Below, piece after piece: positions 1-13,160 of a DNA stretch of 64,000 bases. Each line of letters opens with the position of its first letter. Within the stretch, counting starts at the first letter, position 1. The notes under the pieces were generated by a model. The model made no database searches. It was not told the DNA's origin and saw nothing but the letters and a program-made list of their open reading frames with translations. Source of the stretch: Artocarpus heterophyllus (lineage: Eukaryota > Streptophyta > Magnoliopsida > Rosales > Moraceae); assembly GCA_025403435.1 (NCBI GenBank), contig CM046345.1:310001-374000 (forward strand). The letters are read 5' to 3'. The position numbers and the translations under genes were made by a program.

Positions 1-1338
1 TGTTGTTGATAGTTATCTGATCAATTTTTTTCTTTTTAAAAATCTAATAACTAAAAAACAGATATATGCGGATAAGTTATTATAATAACTCATTTTTTGT
101 ATTTTGTTTTAACTTTAATTTGAGTTGGGTTGATCAGTCCCCTTTTTTTTTTTCACTGTTTTTGATAATTTGAAGAGAGCACGCCTTTCTAATTTGTTTC
201 TTTTCTTTGGTTTTTTTAGAGCAACGGGATTAGAGTCCCAAAAATTCTTCTCAATCCACTTTTTCTTTGCTTGCTTTTTGTATAATGCCAAAACATGGTT
301 CAATCTTCCAATTCCGTCTTTCTTTTCATAATCGATAAGATCGCCAAAAAAGGGGTTAGAAAATTTAATCAAGAAGCATCATATATCATATTCATGAACC
401 ACAAGCTATATGCTTGTGCGTAAAGTAGTAGTGCTATATATATTTTTGTATAATTATTTATCATGTACTACTCATTATAAATGCTTCTTTCATAATCTAA
501 CCATCATACATTAAAAACCAATGGTAAAGCATTCATTGACGTGTTTTTATTAGGGACCGTTTAATTTACTCTACAACGATGATTTCCAAACGTTTGGCCA
601 CACCAACCTTTTTTTTTTTTTTTTGGGGTATATAAAGCGAGGGGTTCAGAAAATTCCCGATCAAATACCGAACTGATAATCATGTATTCCTTAGAAACCA
701 TAGCCATTAGATTTTTATTCTGTTCTTCAGTTGTGATATATGATTTAACATTTAGATACGTATATAACACCGATAGAGAGAGTTGTGGTTGTAAATAAAT
801 ACTTTGTAATATGATCATTTGGTAATCATCATTTAACTAAATATGTTATATTATTCACAAATCTCTAGTGAACTATATATATATATATATATATATATGT
901 ATTTTAAGATAATACATATCAATTCCAAAAAAGAAAAAGAAAAAAAGGAAAAAGCTTATAACACATAGGGTAGTGATACAAACTAGCTTTTCGAGTTCAA
1001 AGACATTCCATTTTATGGACCATTGTGCATGGTGGGTTAATATATATAGGACTAATGACTATGGAATGTTGAGAACATGGGGCGTCCAATTAATTACTAT
1101 TGCCCCAAATATCGTGATAAAGATTGTGTAGTTAATATATACGCGAAAAGGGTGGCCATTTTCCCGTGAGAGGAGGGGAAGGCTACCCTCTTATAAGCCC
1201 ATTTCACAGCCATCCCTAATACGTGAGCGCCGACATATCTTCGCAAATTGGACATGGGTGAAATTTATTTCTTATGCTAGGTTTTATTAGACAAACAAGT
1301 GATAAGAGAAAGATAGAGAATTTTATCATGCAAAGGAC
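1..1338. other. AT-rich intergenic DNA, no gene seen
   Basis: No open frame here has family motifs or plausible splice structure. The stretch holds homopolymer runs and an (AT)n microsatellite near 876-898. Short open frames on the minus strand (115-372, 561-818) are low-complexity Lys- or Leu-rich translations of poly-T tracts, and I do not regard them as genes. Confidence 0.6.
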
Positions 1339-3411
1339 TGTAACCCCCGTAAAATTAATTAAGAATAATTAGTGTTTAAATAGTAGATAGGTATGCCTTG
1401 ATGTAAATTTGAACTTAATTTAAGTATTTTCTGGTAATTTGAATTTACCCCATTTTATAATTTCGATATGTTATTTTAAATTTTGAAACAAAATAATTTA
1501 CTAAACACCCGATACGTCCCAATTACAAAACCATGTGCTGGGGACAAGGTTTTGCTCTGTAAAACCACTCCTTCCCCTTTATTTATTCCTCTCTCTCATT
1601 CTCACAGACTTTCTTCCTCTCTCTTTTCCCTCTCTCCCAAGCTACCCTCTCTCTTTCTCTTCCTCTATTTATTTTGATTTCAAAATTTTGAGTTTAAGCT
1701 TCGAATCTTAGCTAGATTGGGAGCTTAGGAGCATGATTGGACTTCCACAAAACTGTTTTAAAGCTTCGATTCGAAGTTAGTTTTTTTATTTTTCAAATTT
1801 TAAACTTTTAACCTAAAATTTTCAATTTCTTTGAAATGTTGTAATCCGAGTTTCTTGAGCTTAGGAAACTCTTAATCTAAGTTAGTAGGACTCAAATCAT
1901 CTAAAATCTAAACTTGATTTCATGAAATATGAACTAAATCAAGTTTTTTTCTTTTTCTCCATTTTCAGATTCCCATGAAAATTTCTATGTAAATCTTGCT
2001 TAAATATGTTTAAAAGTGTTCTAGCATATTTTTTTATCATTTATGAATGTTATGAATGCTCTAAGACTTGAAAAAACAGGTTTAAAATTGATTTTTGGGC
2101 TTGGGGGGGCCGAGAATCTAAGTCTCGGACCTCCGATGGTTTTTTCAGTTCCGCAAGCTAAATTCATAGGTTCGACAGGGCTGGCCAGTAGGCCAGAACA
2201 GGGGTTCCGGTAGGTCGACCGGACTTCATGAGAACTCGTCGTTTTTCATATGTTTTTCACCAGTTAAAACTTAGATCAAGATTTTAACCTTATGAAACAA
2301 TTTTATGAACTTTAAAGGCATACTAAGACACCATGTGATAGCTTAGGGATGTAGAATACTTTAAGCTAGATATTAATAAACTTAGTTTCTATTTAAGGTT
2401 GTTTGTAGTTCTATGGAGCTAACGTATAGCGGATTAGGACTACGGTATTGAACGTTAGTATAGAATATCGAGATAGGACTTTTATCCCTTCTCCTTGGTA
2501 GCCATGTTTTTAAAGGGTTTTTTTTTTTTTTGGCCATAAAGCATTTCCTTTTAAACGTTTTCAAGAAATGAAGTTTAATTACTTATTTTCATTATTAGCT
2601 AAATAATGAATGATCATTATGAACGTAATGAGAATATCCAGTAAAGGAGACATGATAATGATATGACACCAGACGTGTCGGTTAGTATCATTTGGAATGA
2701 TAAGATAGAGCATGATACCATGTACAGAGATCAGGTCGTGGGCAGCACGACCTTAGGGGAGGTCCTGAAACCCAGCTAAGCCACTTTGATGGTGATTCAT
2801 ATGGCTTTGCCGAAAATATAATAATGAGACTGTCCATGGATGAATAAATGATTAATCGGTATGAATAAATTTAATGAGTTTTAGTTAGTTATCTGTTTAT
2901 CTATTTACCTTGTTTTATAGCTTTTGTTTAAAAAATGAATTACATGTTTAAATTAAATGTTTTCAAAAGCTTAGTCCTACTGAGCCTTTCGCTCACATTT
3001 TTCTTGTTTTAAAACCTTTCTCCCCTAGGTGGACTCTAGCTTAGGAAAGACTGAAAAATCGGGAAGAACTGCAGGATTAGAACATCACCATCTAGGGTAT
3101 TTATTTATAAACAAGGCATGTAATATTTTAATTTATTTCCCTTTCATTTGGACTGTGGTTATGTATTTAATATTGTTGATACCGTGTGTGCATACTAACG
3201 TGGGTCTGGTAGGGCCCAATGGTGTTTGTTTATTTAATATTTAATTCGTTTGCATGCTTTCATATTTTAACAAATATTTTAAGAAGTTTTAAATATCCTA
3301 CATTTTTATAATCAACTTAATAACTTTTAAAAATGGTAGTTTTTTATTAAAAATTAATTTATTTAACTTAATTAATCTGTCATGTCACCTCTTGGATTTC
3401 GGGGCATGACA
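1339..3411 (+). repeat. Solo LTR (about 2.07 kb), probably from a large Ty3/gypsy-like or LARD element
   Basis: The block starts TGTAACCCCC and ends GGGGCATGACA. It is flanked on both sides by the 5-bp direct repeat AGGAC (1334-1338 and 3412-3416), the hallmark of LTR-element insertion. No primer-binding site, internal region or second LTR follows, so this is a solo LTR left by recombination. Its layout resembles the LTRs at 21858-24437: TG start followed by an AT-rich ATTAATTA stretch, a CT-rich leader-like block near 1565-1670, and a 'cctactgagc...cgctcac' block near the 3' end. The two may belong to related families. Orientation follows that resemblance. The TSD is seen directly; the family is inferred. 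Confidence 0.75.
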
Positions 3412-3416
3412 AGGAC

Positions 3417-4639
3417 TTTATATGCATTTTTTTTTTGTTATGATATGCAGTTTTGAATAGTTAGATTTTTGTCAAATTCTCTTAAAATAATATATATTTT
3501 TTATTTTTTATTTTGATGTGCTCTTATCTTGTAGCGCATATGGAATAAGGTTTTTTTTTTTTAAAACAAAAAGATGAGAGATGAGGTCCTTAACAAAGGA
3601 CCTCATTTCCTTGTACATGTGCACCCTGATATTAAGCAAAAAAAAAAAAAGAGGGGGAGAAGACATGTCTAACACAATGCCACACATGCATGTGAAGTTT
3701 CCTACCATTCTGCCCATTTAGAGAGGATGTCATTACAAAATTTGGACTCTTCTGATATTGTTGTCACTAAGAGAGGAACATGGTTTACCTAAGAGTGGGA
3801 ATAGATTAAATTTGTAGAAATTAAATTAGGTAAATAATGCATTAAAATAACACATATGCCAATCAGATAATCATCTGTATCTCTCAATAGGTCAACATTT
3901 CCCACAAGTAGCACCAATATGTTTTTGTGTGATTTTCATGCAACTTCTCAATTCTCAAACTCTAACAGGTTTAATTAAAATCAACTCCCAGTGCATTCAA
4001 GCTTGACTGATACTATATACATACATAAATATATATATATATATATATTCCATCAGATTCATTATCAAACAATAATAATGAAGTTAATTATTTAATTCGC
4101 AACTTGGGAGATTGATAATTGATGAATGTACATGATGATTTAATCAATGAGCTATGCCATATGATCAACACACATTGCCGAGGCCCTCTCGTTTATTAAA
4201 TATATAAAAGACGGTGATATACTTACATATATATGTATATACACATACACACACACTAACAAGTGAGAGTTTCCTAAAATACTATTCAAAATTTAGTTCA
4301 CTTATTTTTTAAATATTTTTTAGGGATATTTATATTTGTATGCCCTTCATTTAAGGTTAATTCAAAAATTACACCTTATATTGTTTGTCTCATATATCGA
4401 ATATATACCTTTAAAGTAAATAATACATATAGATCTATATCTTACTTAAGTCAATAGTTAATCTCATATATCGAACGTATTCCTTGTATTGTTTTTGCTC
4501 AACATTGTTCTTAGCGGTTCATTTCTCTGTTACTTAACTTCGTAACTTATCGATTTATATTTCCTTTCCTTAACTTGAATGTTCCTTGATCAAATTCCCC
4601 ATCTTACTAGATGGTTTTATTACTTAACGTGGTATGAAC
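3417..4639. other. AT-rich intergenic DNA, no gene seen
   Basis: Nothing codes here. There are AT microsatellites near 4028-4050 and 4220-4250. A short motif (CTCATATATCGAA) occurs twice, near 4390 and 4453, on the edge of the LTR-like block that follows. Confidence 0.55.
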
Positions 4640-5992
4640 ATGTTTTATCTAAGAGCATTTTTCTAATTTGGAGGGCTCGAGCTCCGTTTTAATTATTTTA
4701 TAAAAAAAATAACAATTTTACTCTTAACGGGTTCTTGGTAAGACTCATAACTTTATTAAACTTTCCACTTTACTTTATCATTTCGTTATTTATGAGGTAC
4801 AAAAAAAATTCCCGCTTAAGAACATTTTCCTAATTCGGTCGTTTTAGAGTCCGTTTTGACATTTTTATGAAAAATGTACATTTTGCCTTTGACGGATCTT
4901 AAAAAACTTTCGAAACCCGTTTTAATCGAAGCTTATATTTCTTTACTTCTTGTAACATTACAAAAAATAAAACAACAGTTTTTCTTAGGATAAAATCTAT
5001 TTTATCAAAACTTTACCATTTTGACTCGTAATTTGAAAATCTTTACAATGATGCCCTTGGCACTTTTTTTTTCTTTTCTTAATAAAAACTATTAATTCTT
5101 TCAAACTTAAAACCTATGTTTACTCACTGCGTACAACAATACAAGTAACCAACATTTTCTTAGAGAAAATCCAATTTCACGTTCCTTTACGGTTTTGGCC
5201 TAAAACACAAAAATCTTGAAATTTTTGCCCTCAGATCCAAAAATAGCTATTTTATACTAAAACATTTACTTTTTCACAAGGATTAAAACTTCCTTAAACT
5301 TGGCCTAATCAAGACCATTTCATATCATTTTCTTATTTTACAAAATTTTGTACTTAAAATCTCATAAAATTTCATAACTTAATATCGGTGAGGTATTTTC
5401 GCAAACCATCCATGCCTTCCAAAAGTTTCGATGAGTTCTACAATTTTTGTATTTTAATTTTCTTGAAATTTCAATTGCACAGTAGAGTTTTCTGTCATTT
5501 TTCAGTTCCACCGAATCTTTACAAATTTTTGTAATTTCATCTTCTCAAAATTTCACAAAACTTTTGTTGAGGTCTAGCTTTATAATGTTGTTGCATTATA
5601 CTCATACTACATAATTTTTTTCCTTTTAATCTTTATACTGCATTGTTCTCATACTGCATGATTTTCATATTGTGTATTCCTTATATTGTATTTCTGTCAT
5701 AAAATTTGTTGCGATACCTTCTGCAGCAATTAATTTTTCTAGCTTATTTTTCATATCATTCCTTCCTTGTTTAAGACTATGGCATAATTTTTAAGTTTGA
5801 AAATCCCATTTTCACTTAGAATTTTTCATAAAAACCGGATTTAAACAACAATTCTTATGACACTAAAATTGCTCCTCAAATTCTTAACAAATTTTCAAGT
5901 ATAAAATTTAGCTCATAAAATTGTTCATAAATTACTTAACATAATCCTTAATTATTGCATACCTAATACACTAGAAACGCTCGGGTGTCACA
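4640..5992 (-). repeat. LTR-like fragment on the minus strand, other boundary not found
   Basis: Read on the minus strand the block begins TGTGACACCCGAGCG at 5992, the classic start of many plant Ty3/gypsy-type LTRs, and continues AT-rich with no open frame. Near its other end, two related 80-90 bp units (about 4650-4730 and 4818-4900) share the order CTAA(G/C)..., TCCGTTTT, TTTTATAAAA-like. I could not find a matching target duplication, so the left boundary is a guess. It is probably a truncated or solo LTR. Confidence 0.4.
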
Positions 5993-6689
5993 TTCTATAT
6001 ATTTTTTAAGTAAAAAAACCTTTATATAAAGTCTTTTTTTTTTAGTTGTTACAGTTATCTTATTTTTCAAATTAAGTGTATTTTGGACGATTTCTTAGAT
6101 TAAATTGAAGATTGATTAGGAAAATGTATAAGTTCGTATATTACATTCAATGAGATAAAAAATCTAAAGGTATAATATTTGAATAAGCCTAAAATATATG
6201 GCATAAAAACAGTAATAATTACTATTTATTATATTGTCTTATTAATTCCTTTGTTGTTTTTATTTTTTTCTTCATTTTTCTTCTTATAATCATAATTTAC
6301 AAAGTATTTTTATGAAGTATTTTTTTTCCCTTGTTTTACTCCTATTAATATAATTTCTTTCATACATGTCCATCTTAATTTTTTTGCTCTTTTTTCCTTT
6401 TGCAAAAAACTCGTGCACAATACATTCTCCTTGCTTTTTTCTATTAAAATATTCTTCCAAATGTGTTCGTACTTTATTTTTTAATATGAGACATTACATA
6501 AAAGAAAATGATCCTTATATATATTTAAATACTAGCAAATTAATCATAACTTTAACACGTAAATTTAACTACAAAATTGTTTTTAGTTAGTATATATATA
6601 GTTACAAATTCAATAACATACGTGTAATATTAGAGAGAGACTGGGGGAAGAGAGAGAGTTGGTTTTATGTATTGAGAATATATTAAATT

Positions 6690-6907
6690 AGGGACGGAGC
6701 TAGAAAATTAGTCAAGAGGGACAGAGATGGGGCAAATAAAGAAACAAAAAATTTTAGGAGAGACCGAATGAAATTTAAGGAGAAGCTAAAAACAACTTAA
6801 TTTAGAGGAGTGAAAAACTAGTTTGATTAAACTTTATTTATAAATTAAAAAAAATAAAAGTTCGAAGGGGATGACCGCCTACCCTTACATGAATGGCTTC
6901 GCCCCCG
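6690..6907. mobile_element. Small MITE, possibly Mutator-like
   Basis: The ends are imperfect inverted repeats: GGGACGGAGCTAG on the left and TGGCTTCGCCCCC on the right. The flanks TATTAAATT (6681-6689) and TATTAAATG (6908-6916) make a 9-bp direct repeat with one mismatch, which suits a Mutator-type insertion. The interior has no coding capacity. Superfamily is inferred from TSD length only. Confidence 0.55.
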
Positions 6908-6916
6908 TATTAAATG

Positions 6917-9900
6917 TTATTAAATGTTAGACAGCCATCATATATGCTTTGTATTTTGAAAAAGTTTATAATCAGTACATATTTCAATGCTAAGGTTTAA
7001 TCGAAGTTATAGCGCTTCTTAGTTCATAATGGGAATTAAGTTGGCTTATTTATGAATACATTCCGACGATAACATGTACTACTATACCATATACACAAAC
7101 ACACTAGACATAATATTTCAGCAATATATGACCAACGATGATGATCAATATGGTGATTTATATATTAATATTCCCTATTACCCCTGACAATAAGAAGGAA
7201 TTGATTCATGTAATCATTCAAACTAATCATGGATATATTCCCCACCTACGTATTAAGCCAATCCCTGCGACACAAAATGCAAAGAACCACTAAGGTGGTG
7301 ATAATGTAGAAGAAAGGTTAAATTTAGGTGCGAGTTCCATAAGAAGCGTCTATGACGTACTGTTTGTAATATACCGGTCGTTTAATATCCTTCGTTAGTT
7401 TGGTGGAGTATTAATGTAGACAATATATTTATCATAGAGGTCCCTTTTCTTCTTACACTAAGAAAGAGTAGCTACGACGGGTCACTTAGCTTCTAAGGAC
7501 GTGTGAATATACCGTATCCATATAGAACTAATTTGAATGTAATTAGTTACAGAAAATTATATAAACATATTATTAAATTCAAGCTTTTTATACTATAATT
7601 GATCTGTTTATCAAGGAAAACCGTATTTTATTATGTTAATAATGATAAAACACATTATAAGTATTATTGAGTATAATTATTATCCATATAGACAAGTCGT
7701 TCTCTTAAAAAAATATATTGCAGGCCCTTTTGAAGCAGACACTCTTGCACAAATGTTTCCTTAAACGATGAAGTCTCAATACAAATATATGATCACTCTA
7801 AAAGGGTACGTATGGAGAGACATGCAATATTTAGCTCCTAGAGGGATCATGAGGCTAAATACTACAACGTATGATCGGTTTTGACAATTTCTATCAGGGA
7901 GAGGAAAAAAACTAAAAAAAAAAAGAAAAAAAAAGGAAGATATTATTATTTTCAACGACCGACTCAGATGCATGTGGGTAAACAACGAGGCAACATGTTG
8001 GTCTTTTGCTTTGTTGTCGGTAGTGGGACCCACACATTCCCATGGTCCCACATGTCTCCTCATGAAATTGCATATATATGAGCCTTTAGCCAATCAGTGA
8101 TCGCCACGTTGGCTGTGGTGTAGCAGTGCGTTGGACATATATACGATGTAATTATGCGGTTCTTTACTGTTATTTGTGACATATGGAGTCCACTTCTTAA
8201 GTACGTCATCAATCATATGACTCGTGTATTATATATATATATATATATATATATAGCCATTTTGTTCAAATTCAATGTGAAATTCATGATTAATCTCATT
8301 CGACCGTAATAAACGTTATGAAAGCATGAAAAGTATTCCTTAATTAAATTATGCTGAAGAAAACAACACCACCAAAAGGAAGAATCTTAATTCCAAATAT
8401 AAAGAAGAGCCTAGAGACTTTGCTATCATCTAATTAAGAGATTAAATTCTATGTCATATAACTATATGCAAGCACATACAAACACACACACATATAGTCA
8501 TATTTTTATATATATCACATCACGCATATTTAAAACTCTTTCTCAAGAAATTGCCATCGTATGCATGCATGATGTATGCAACAAAGGTTTTTAGCTCTCT
8601 TTTTTTTTTTTTTTTTTTTTGCTTAATTGGTGCCAGTTATATAACTAATTTATTTCCTTTTGTTACATATTATTCCAATTGGAATTGCTACGTTATATTT
8701 AAAGCAAATAATTTTGGACAATGTGCATGGTTGGCCAATAACCGTGGAAGATCAAAGGCTAGCTAATTATTACATTAAGAGAGGTGTGATTTTCCGGTTG
8801 GAGTATTGTTGGTGGTGGTGTTCTTTTGAGAAAGGTACAAAATATTGGGTGGCTTTTGCTCTAGAGAGAGACAAGTCGTTTGTTCCCCCTAAACAATTTC
8901 GCCCTTTTCCCCTCGAATTGCTTGTGTTTGTAGTTATTGTTCAATTATCACGTATTGAAATATATACTATATATACGATATATATGCTTTATGAAAAAAA
9001 AATTTTCCTATATTTGATAAAAGGAATCTCTCTCTACAAATTTATCTCAATTTGTTTTTTTTAGTTGGCCAAACTTCTAAATATATGTGTGAGTTTGGGG
9101 TTTGGCCAAACATTAATTATGTGTACCAAGAATTATATGCTAGTATATAACATATATACATACTTCATTGATAATTATATATAGTTCTTGAATGTGTCAA
9201 GATCATATAATCGAAACAAAGAAAAATTACGTAAAGTTAATTATCATATCAAATAGTTCTCTCTTATATATAATTAAATAATATTTTTGAGAATGAGGAA
9301 CTGGCATTACGAAAAAAATTAACATTCTAACTAATTGTTGGCACCCAATATAGAAGATCCATTTGCACACCAAGCCCCAATTCATTAATACTATTAAAAT
9401 AAATTAAAAAAAATACAAAGCCTTGAAAAAGATTAAAATAAATACAATCCGACAGGCAAATTAACCAAAAACAATACACACACACACACACACACAGAGT
9501 ATTATGGTTGATGAAGTTAAATGTTTTATACGGTTTAGCCAACGAATATACCATATATACAGTTAGATAAGGTAAGTAACAGTATGACAAAAGGGAGACC
9601 CGTGTGGAATTACACTTATATATAGTCATTGTCAGGCGTATATATCGCTATATACATATATCTATATGTGTGTGTGTGTGTGTGTATACTGTTTCTGTTA
9701 TAGGAGGTGTTGACTGCTGACAAATGACAATACAATCCCTTGGCATGTGGTTGGGGGCGGGGGGGTTGCAGGGGTGGTCCATGAAAGAGATTCTTCATGT
9801 GTTATCCCTCTTTAATACCTTTGATCCTTCACAATCACACATCAGGTTGTAAAGTTGAAAAAGAGAAGAAAAGTTACGTAATTTTTCTACAATAAATGTA

Positions 9901-11407
9901 TATGTTAAGTACTTACTTCCAAACACAGAAAAGCCCCGTATATCTACACGATAAAAAGGAGGACTAGAAAGTTGAACAGTTGTTTTTTTGTGTTACGCCC
10001 AAAGGTAGGACTAGGGTGACCTGTTTGTGCATGTGCCCTAAAAGTGAAAGAATTGTATCTATGTATACACAGACAACTATATATGTAGGAAAAGCAACAT
10101 GTCACGTCCTCATCTGGCATTTAATTGCTAAATGGGTACTGTCCTGATCATTATTATCAATTATTATCCAATGCATTGTATGAATATGGATAGAATACCA
10201 TGGTCCATTCATATATATATATGATAATTAAAATCTTTATGGTACCTACCAATGTATGTCACATCATACAGCTAGCAATGGCAAAGACATATTTGTGAGT
10301 GTAACGACTGATTTCATATAATATATATTCTTAAAACTATTTTTACATAGAATCAGACCATGTTACAACTTAACCATTGTTGCATTTTATACGTTCATGA
10401 CCGTCTAGTCAAGAAGACCATATTCCCACGTAACATGTAAAATTGCAATATGTAATATGGTATTTATTTAACACAAGCATTAGGCTGAATAAATATTATA
10501 TTACGTATCTCAGTGTTATAAACGCGGAAGGACCACACACAAAGCCTATAAATACAAGATATGCATATCTTTAGTGGGTTTTTTTTTTTTCGTTTTGCTT
10601 GGGTGGAATATTATCTTTAGTGGCCTTTGATTACTGTGGGGAACAGTCCCCTTGATATGATTGAAAGGGGGAAAAGGGCAATGTGACCACACAAACGGGG
10701 ATATATGTGAGAATAAATGGAGTGGACATAGAAACATTGGCATTGGCAGGGAGGAAGATATGTATAATCCAAACAACATTAAATGCAAAACACATGCCAA
10801 AGTCAAGCTCACTTTTTTGTGTTGGGTCCCACAAACCAACTCATTTAGCTAATCCAATAAAAATAAAATGAAGAAAAAGAAAAGGAGATATATATACTGC
10901 AATATTGCAGTAAATTGGAACTATAGATTGAGAGCAATGGCCACAAAAATGTAGCCAAATCAATTCAAACCAATTAGTTTAAAGGTTGATCTTCTTACAA
11001 AGAAGTTACTTTTTGATAAATCGATTCAAACCAATTAATTAATCAACAGTTACAATATATAAATAAATTAAGGTCTAAATTATCGCTACATAAAGTATTC
11101 AGTGACTATTTGTGTCAATTACTCAGAAAAAGAAAACCCTTTTTGTTTTCAATATAACTTGAATTTTTTTTTTTAGGGATTATAGCTTGAATTAATTGTT
11201 GCACTTTCTTAAACTGAAAATTCAAAGCCGTATGTATATTATTATATACAAGTTTATGAAAGATATATATACATCACACATAACTAAAAACTCTCCATCA
11301 AGAAATCATTTTTGGTTTCAACATCACTTGAATTGTCATTACTTTGAATCTATGAGAGAAGTACTACAGAGTTATATGTTGAGTATGGCGTTGTAAAGCT
11401 AACAACT
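6917..11407. other. Gene-free AT-rich stretch with microsatellites
   Basis: I see no gene with recognisable domains or splice structure. The stretch contains (AT)n at about 8228-8254, (CA)n at about 9476-9496, (TG)n at about 9667-9686 and several poly-T or poly-A runs. The longest open frame (8660-9064, 134 codons) shows no family motif and uneven composition. AC- and GC-richer patches near 8030-8130 and 10620-10850 could be regulatory or repeat remnants, but nothing specific supports that. Confidence 0.5.
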
Positions 11408-13160
11408 GTGCCTAGAAAATCAACATTTGTTGATGCTATCATAATTTCTTGTCAGGATGGCAACCCTATAGAGCCTATCAAGAAGCAAAATAAAGAGGGA
11501 AACAACAATACAATTACAAAACATAAAGTTCATTTGTGTCAACCTCCAATACCCCAGAAGAAGGTTAACAAGCCTCCTCCACCAGTGAGTGCATTGAAGA
11601 CTTCAGCTGAACAAAATTCTGCGAGCTTTCCCTTCCCCGGTCACAACAGAGGACATGCTGCGCCGTCTTCATTAACTTGACTCATTGGTGTCAAGCCTTT
11701 TGTTCACGATTTACCAGAGCTTCCGGAGCTTGACAACCTCTTCTCTCCAGAAGGGCCAATTTTAGAGGCGCAACGAGAAGCAGCCGAGCTGTTTGGGGCA
11801 TCGGAAACATGGTTTCTATTCGGAGGTACCACGTGTCGAATCCAAGCAGCGATTATGGCAACTTGTTCACCGGTAGACGTTCTCATTCTCCCCCGGAATT
11901 GTCATTTATCAGCCGTGTCTGCCATGGTGTTATCTGGTGCAGTGCCCAAATACATCATCCCTGAGTACAATGTTGAATGGGATATTGCCGGTGTGGTCAT
12001 TCCATCACAGGCAAGTCTAGAAAAATGGTAGATAGTCATGCCAGTAATGACCAAATTTTTTACCTTGAAAGTCATGTTAGATTTGTATGAAACCAAACAA
12101 AATAAAAGGAGAATAATGTTAGATGCTTGTCTTTTCAGGTGGAGATGGCAATCCAGGAACTAGGGGTGGAAGGTCGAAAATCAGCCGCAGTTTTCATCAC
12201 TTCTCCTACTTACCATGGTATAGGTAGCAACTTGAGTGAGATATCTCAGCTGTGCCATTCTCATGGAGTTCCTCTAATTGTTGACGAGGCTCACAGGGCT
12301 CATCTTGGATTTAATCCCCATATGCCTAATTCAGAGCCTCAGCAGAGCGCAGATTTGGCTGTGCAATCAACTCACAAAGTTCTTTGCTCTCTCGTGCAAT
12401 CGTCAATGTACACATGTCTGGGCATCATGTCAATAGAGAGAATTTGTAGATGTCTTCAAACCCTTCAAAGCTCTAGTCCAAGTCATCTTCTTTTAGCGTC
12501 CTTAGATGCAGCTAGAATCAACTTAGTGAAAAACCCCGAACGCATTTTCGAAAAATCTCTGCAAATGGCTCTTGATGCTAAGAATACAATAAGAGGGCTT
12601 CCAGGCATTTCTTTGCTCGACTCTCAAGAGTTCCCTGAAATTCCCAGCAGTTGATCCCTTGAGACTTGCTATTGGTTTTGGACAGCTAGGTTTGTCTGGT
12701 TACGAAGTGGAAGAAATTTTGTACGAGGATCATGATGTTATCTGCAAACTCGTTGGAACTAGCTCTATTACTTTTGCATTTAACCTTGGAACTTGTAAGC
12801 AACATGCTGCGAGGCTAGTGTCGGGTGTCAAGCATGTAACAGTGTCCTCCGCGGCATCAACTTATAAGGGTGCAGCAAAGGAGGACTGCAGCGTTTCTGC
12901 ACCTTTTGCTGATTTTAAAACAAGCTTGATTCTGAGAGATACCTTTTTTTTAAGTAAATGGAGAGTGAGCATTGAAAACTGCCTTGGAGAGGTTTGTGGG
13001 GAGCTTTTATGTCCATATCCTCCAGGAATTCCAGTAATGATCCCTGGTGAGACGATTACTGAACGAGCCTTGGATTATCTCCTAGAGGCTAGGAGCAGGG
13101 CTATGATCAGCAGGGCTTCCGACCCCAGCTCTCTTCCATAGTTTGCAATGAACAGTCTAC
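11408..13160 (+). pseudogene. Orn/Lys/Arg decarboxylase family gene, decayed
   Basis: The translation matches the plant PLP-dependent Orn/Lys/Arg decarboxylase (class I, fold-type I) family. Seen in order are SFPFPGHNRGHAAPSS, the HDLPELPELDNLFSPEGPI block, the FGGTTCRIQAA cofactor-binding loop, VDEAHRAHLGF, and STHK, whose Lys (12376-12378) would bind PLP, followed by a C-terminal domain. Exon 1 ends at 12010 and exon 2 starts at 12139; the intron donor reads CAG|GCAAGT, so it is GC-AG or a mutated GT. Breaks: an in-frame TGA at 11678-11680; a frame change near 12640 so that the conserved block after it lies in another frame; a pair of local compensating shifts near 12405-12440; and a further shift near 13125. 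The conserved N-terminus before about 11565 is not recognisable. It is most likely a pseudogene; sequencing errors could mimic some breaks. Confidence 0.8.

Noticed and set aside
7776..8093. 105-codon minus-strand open frame overlapping a 66-codon plus-strand frame
   Set aside because: Both depend on a long A-rich/T-rich tract (poly-Phe or poly-Lys). No conserved block is seen.
8660..9064. 134-codon open frame on the plus strand
   Set aside because: No family motif, no splice context, Tyr/Ile/Phe-rich tail from AT-rich DNA. Length alone is not enough in this window.
9476..9690. (CA)n and (TG)n runs about 190 bases apart, as a possible inverted repeat
   Set aside because: Flanking bases do not pair; these are independent microsatellites.
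10546..10871. Four overlapping short frames on both strands
   Set aside because: Mutually overlapping, no domain, no start context; probably chance in a slightly GC-richer patch.
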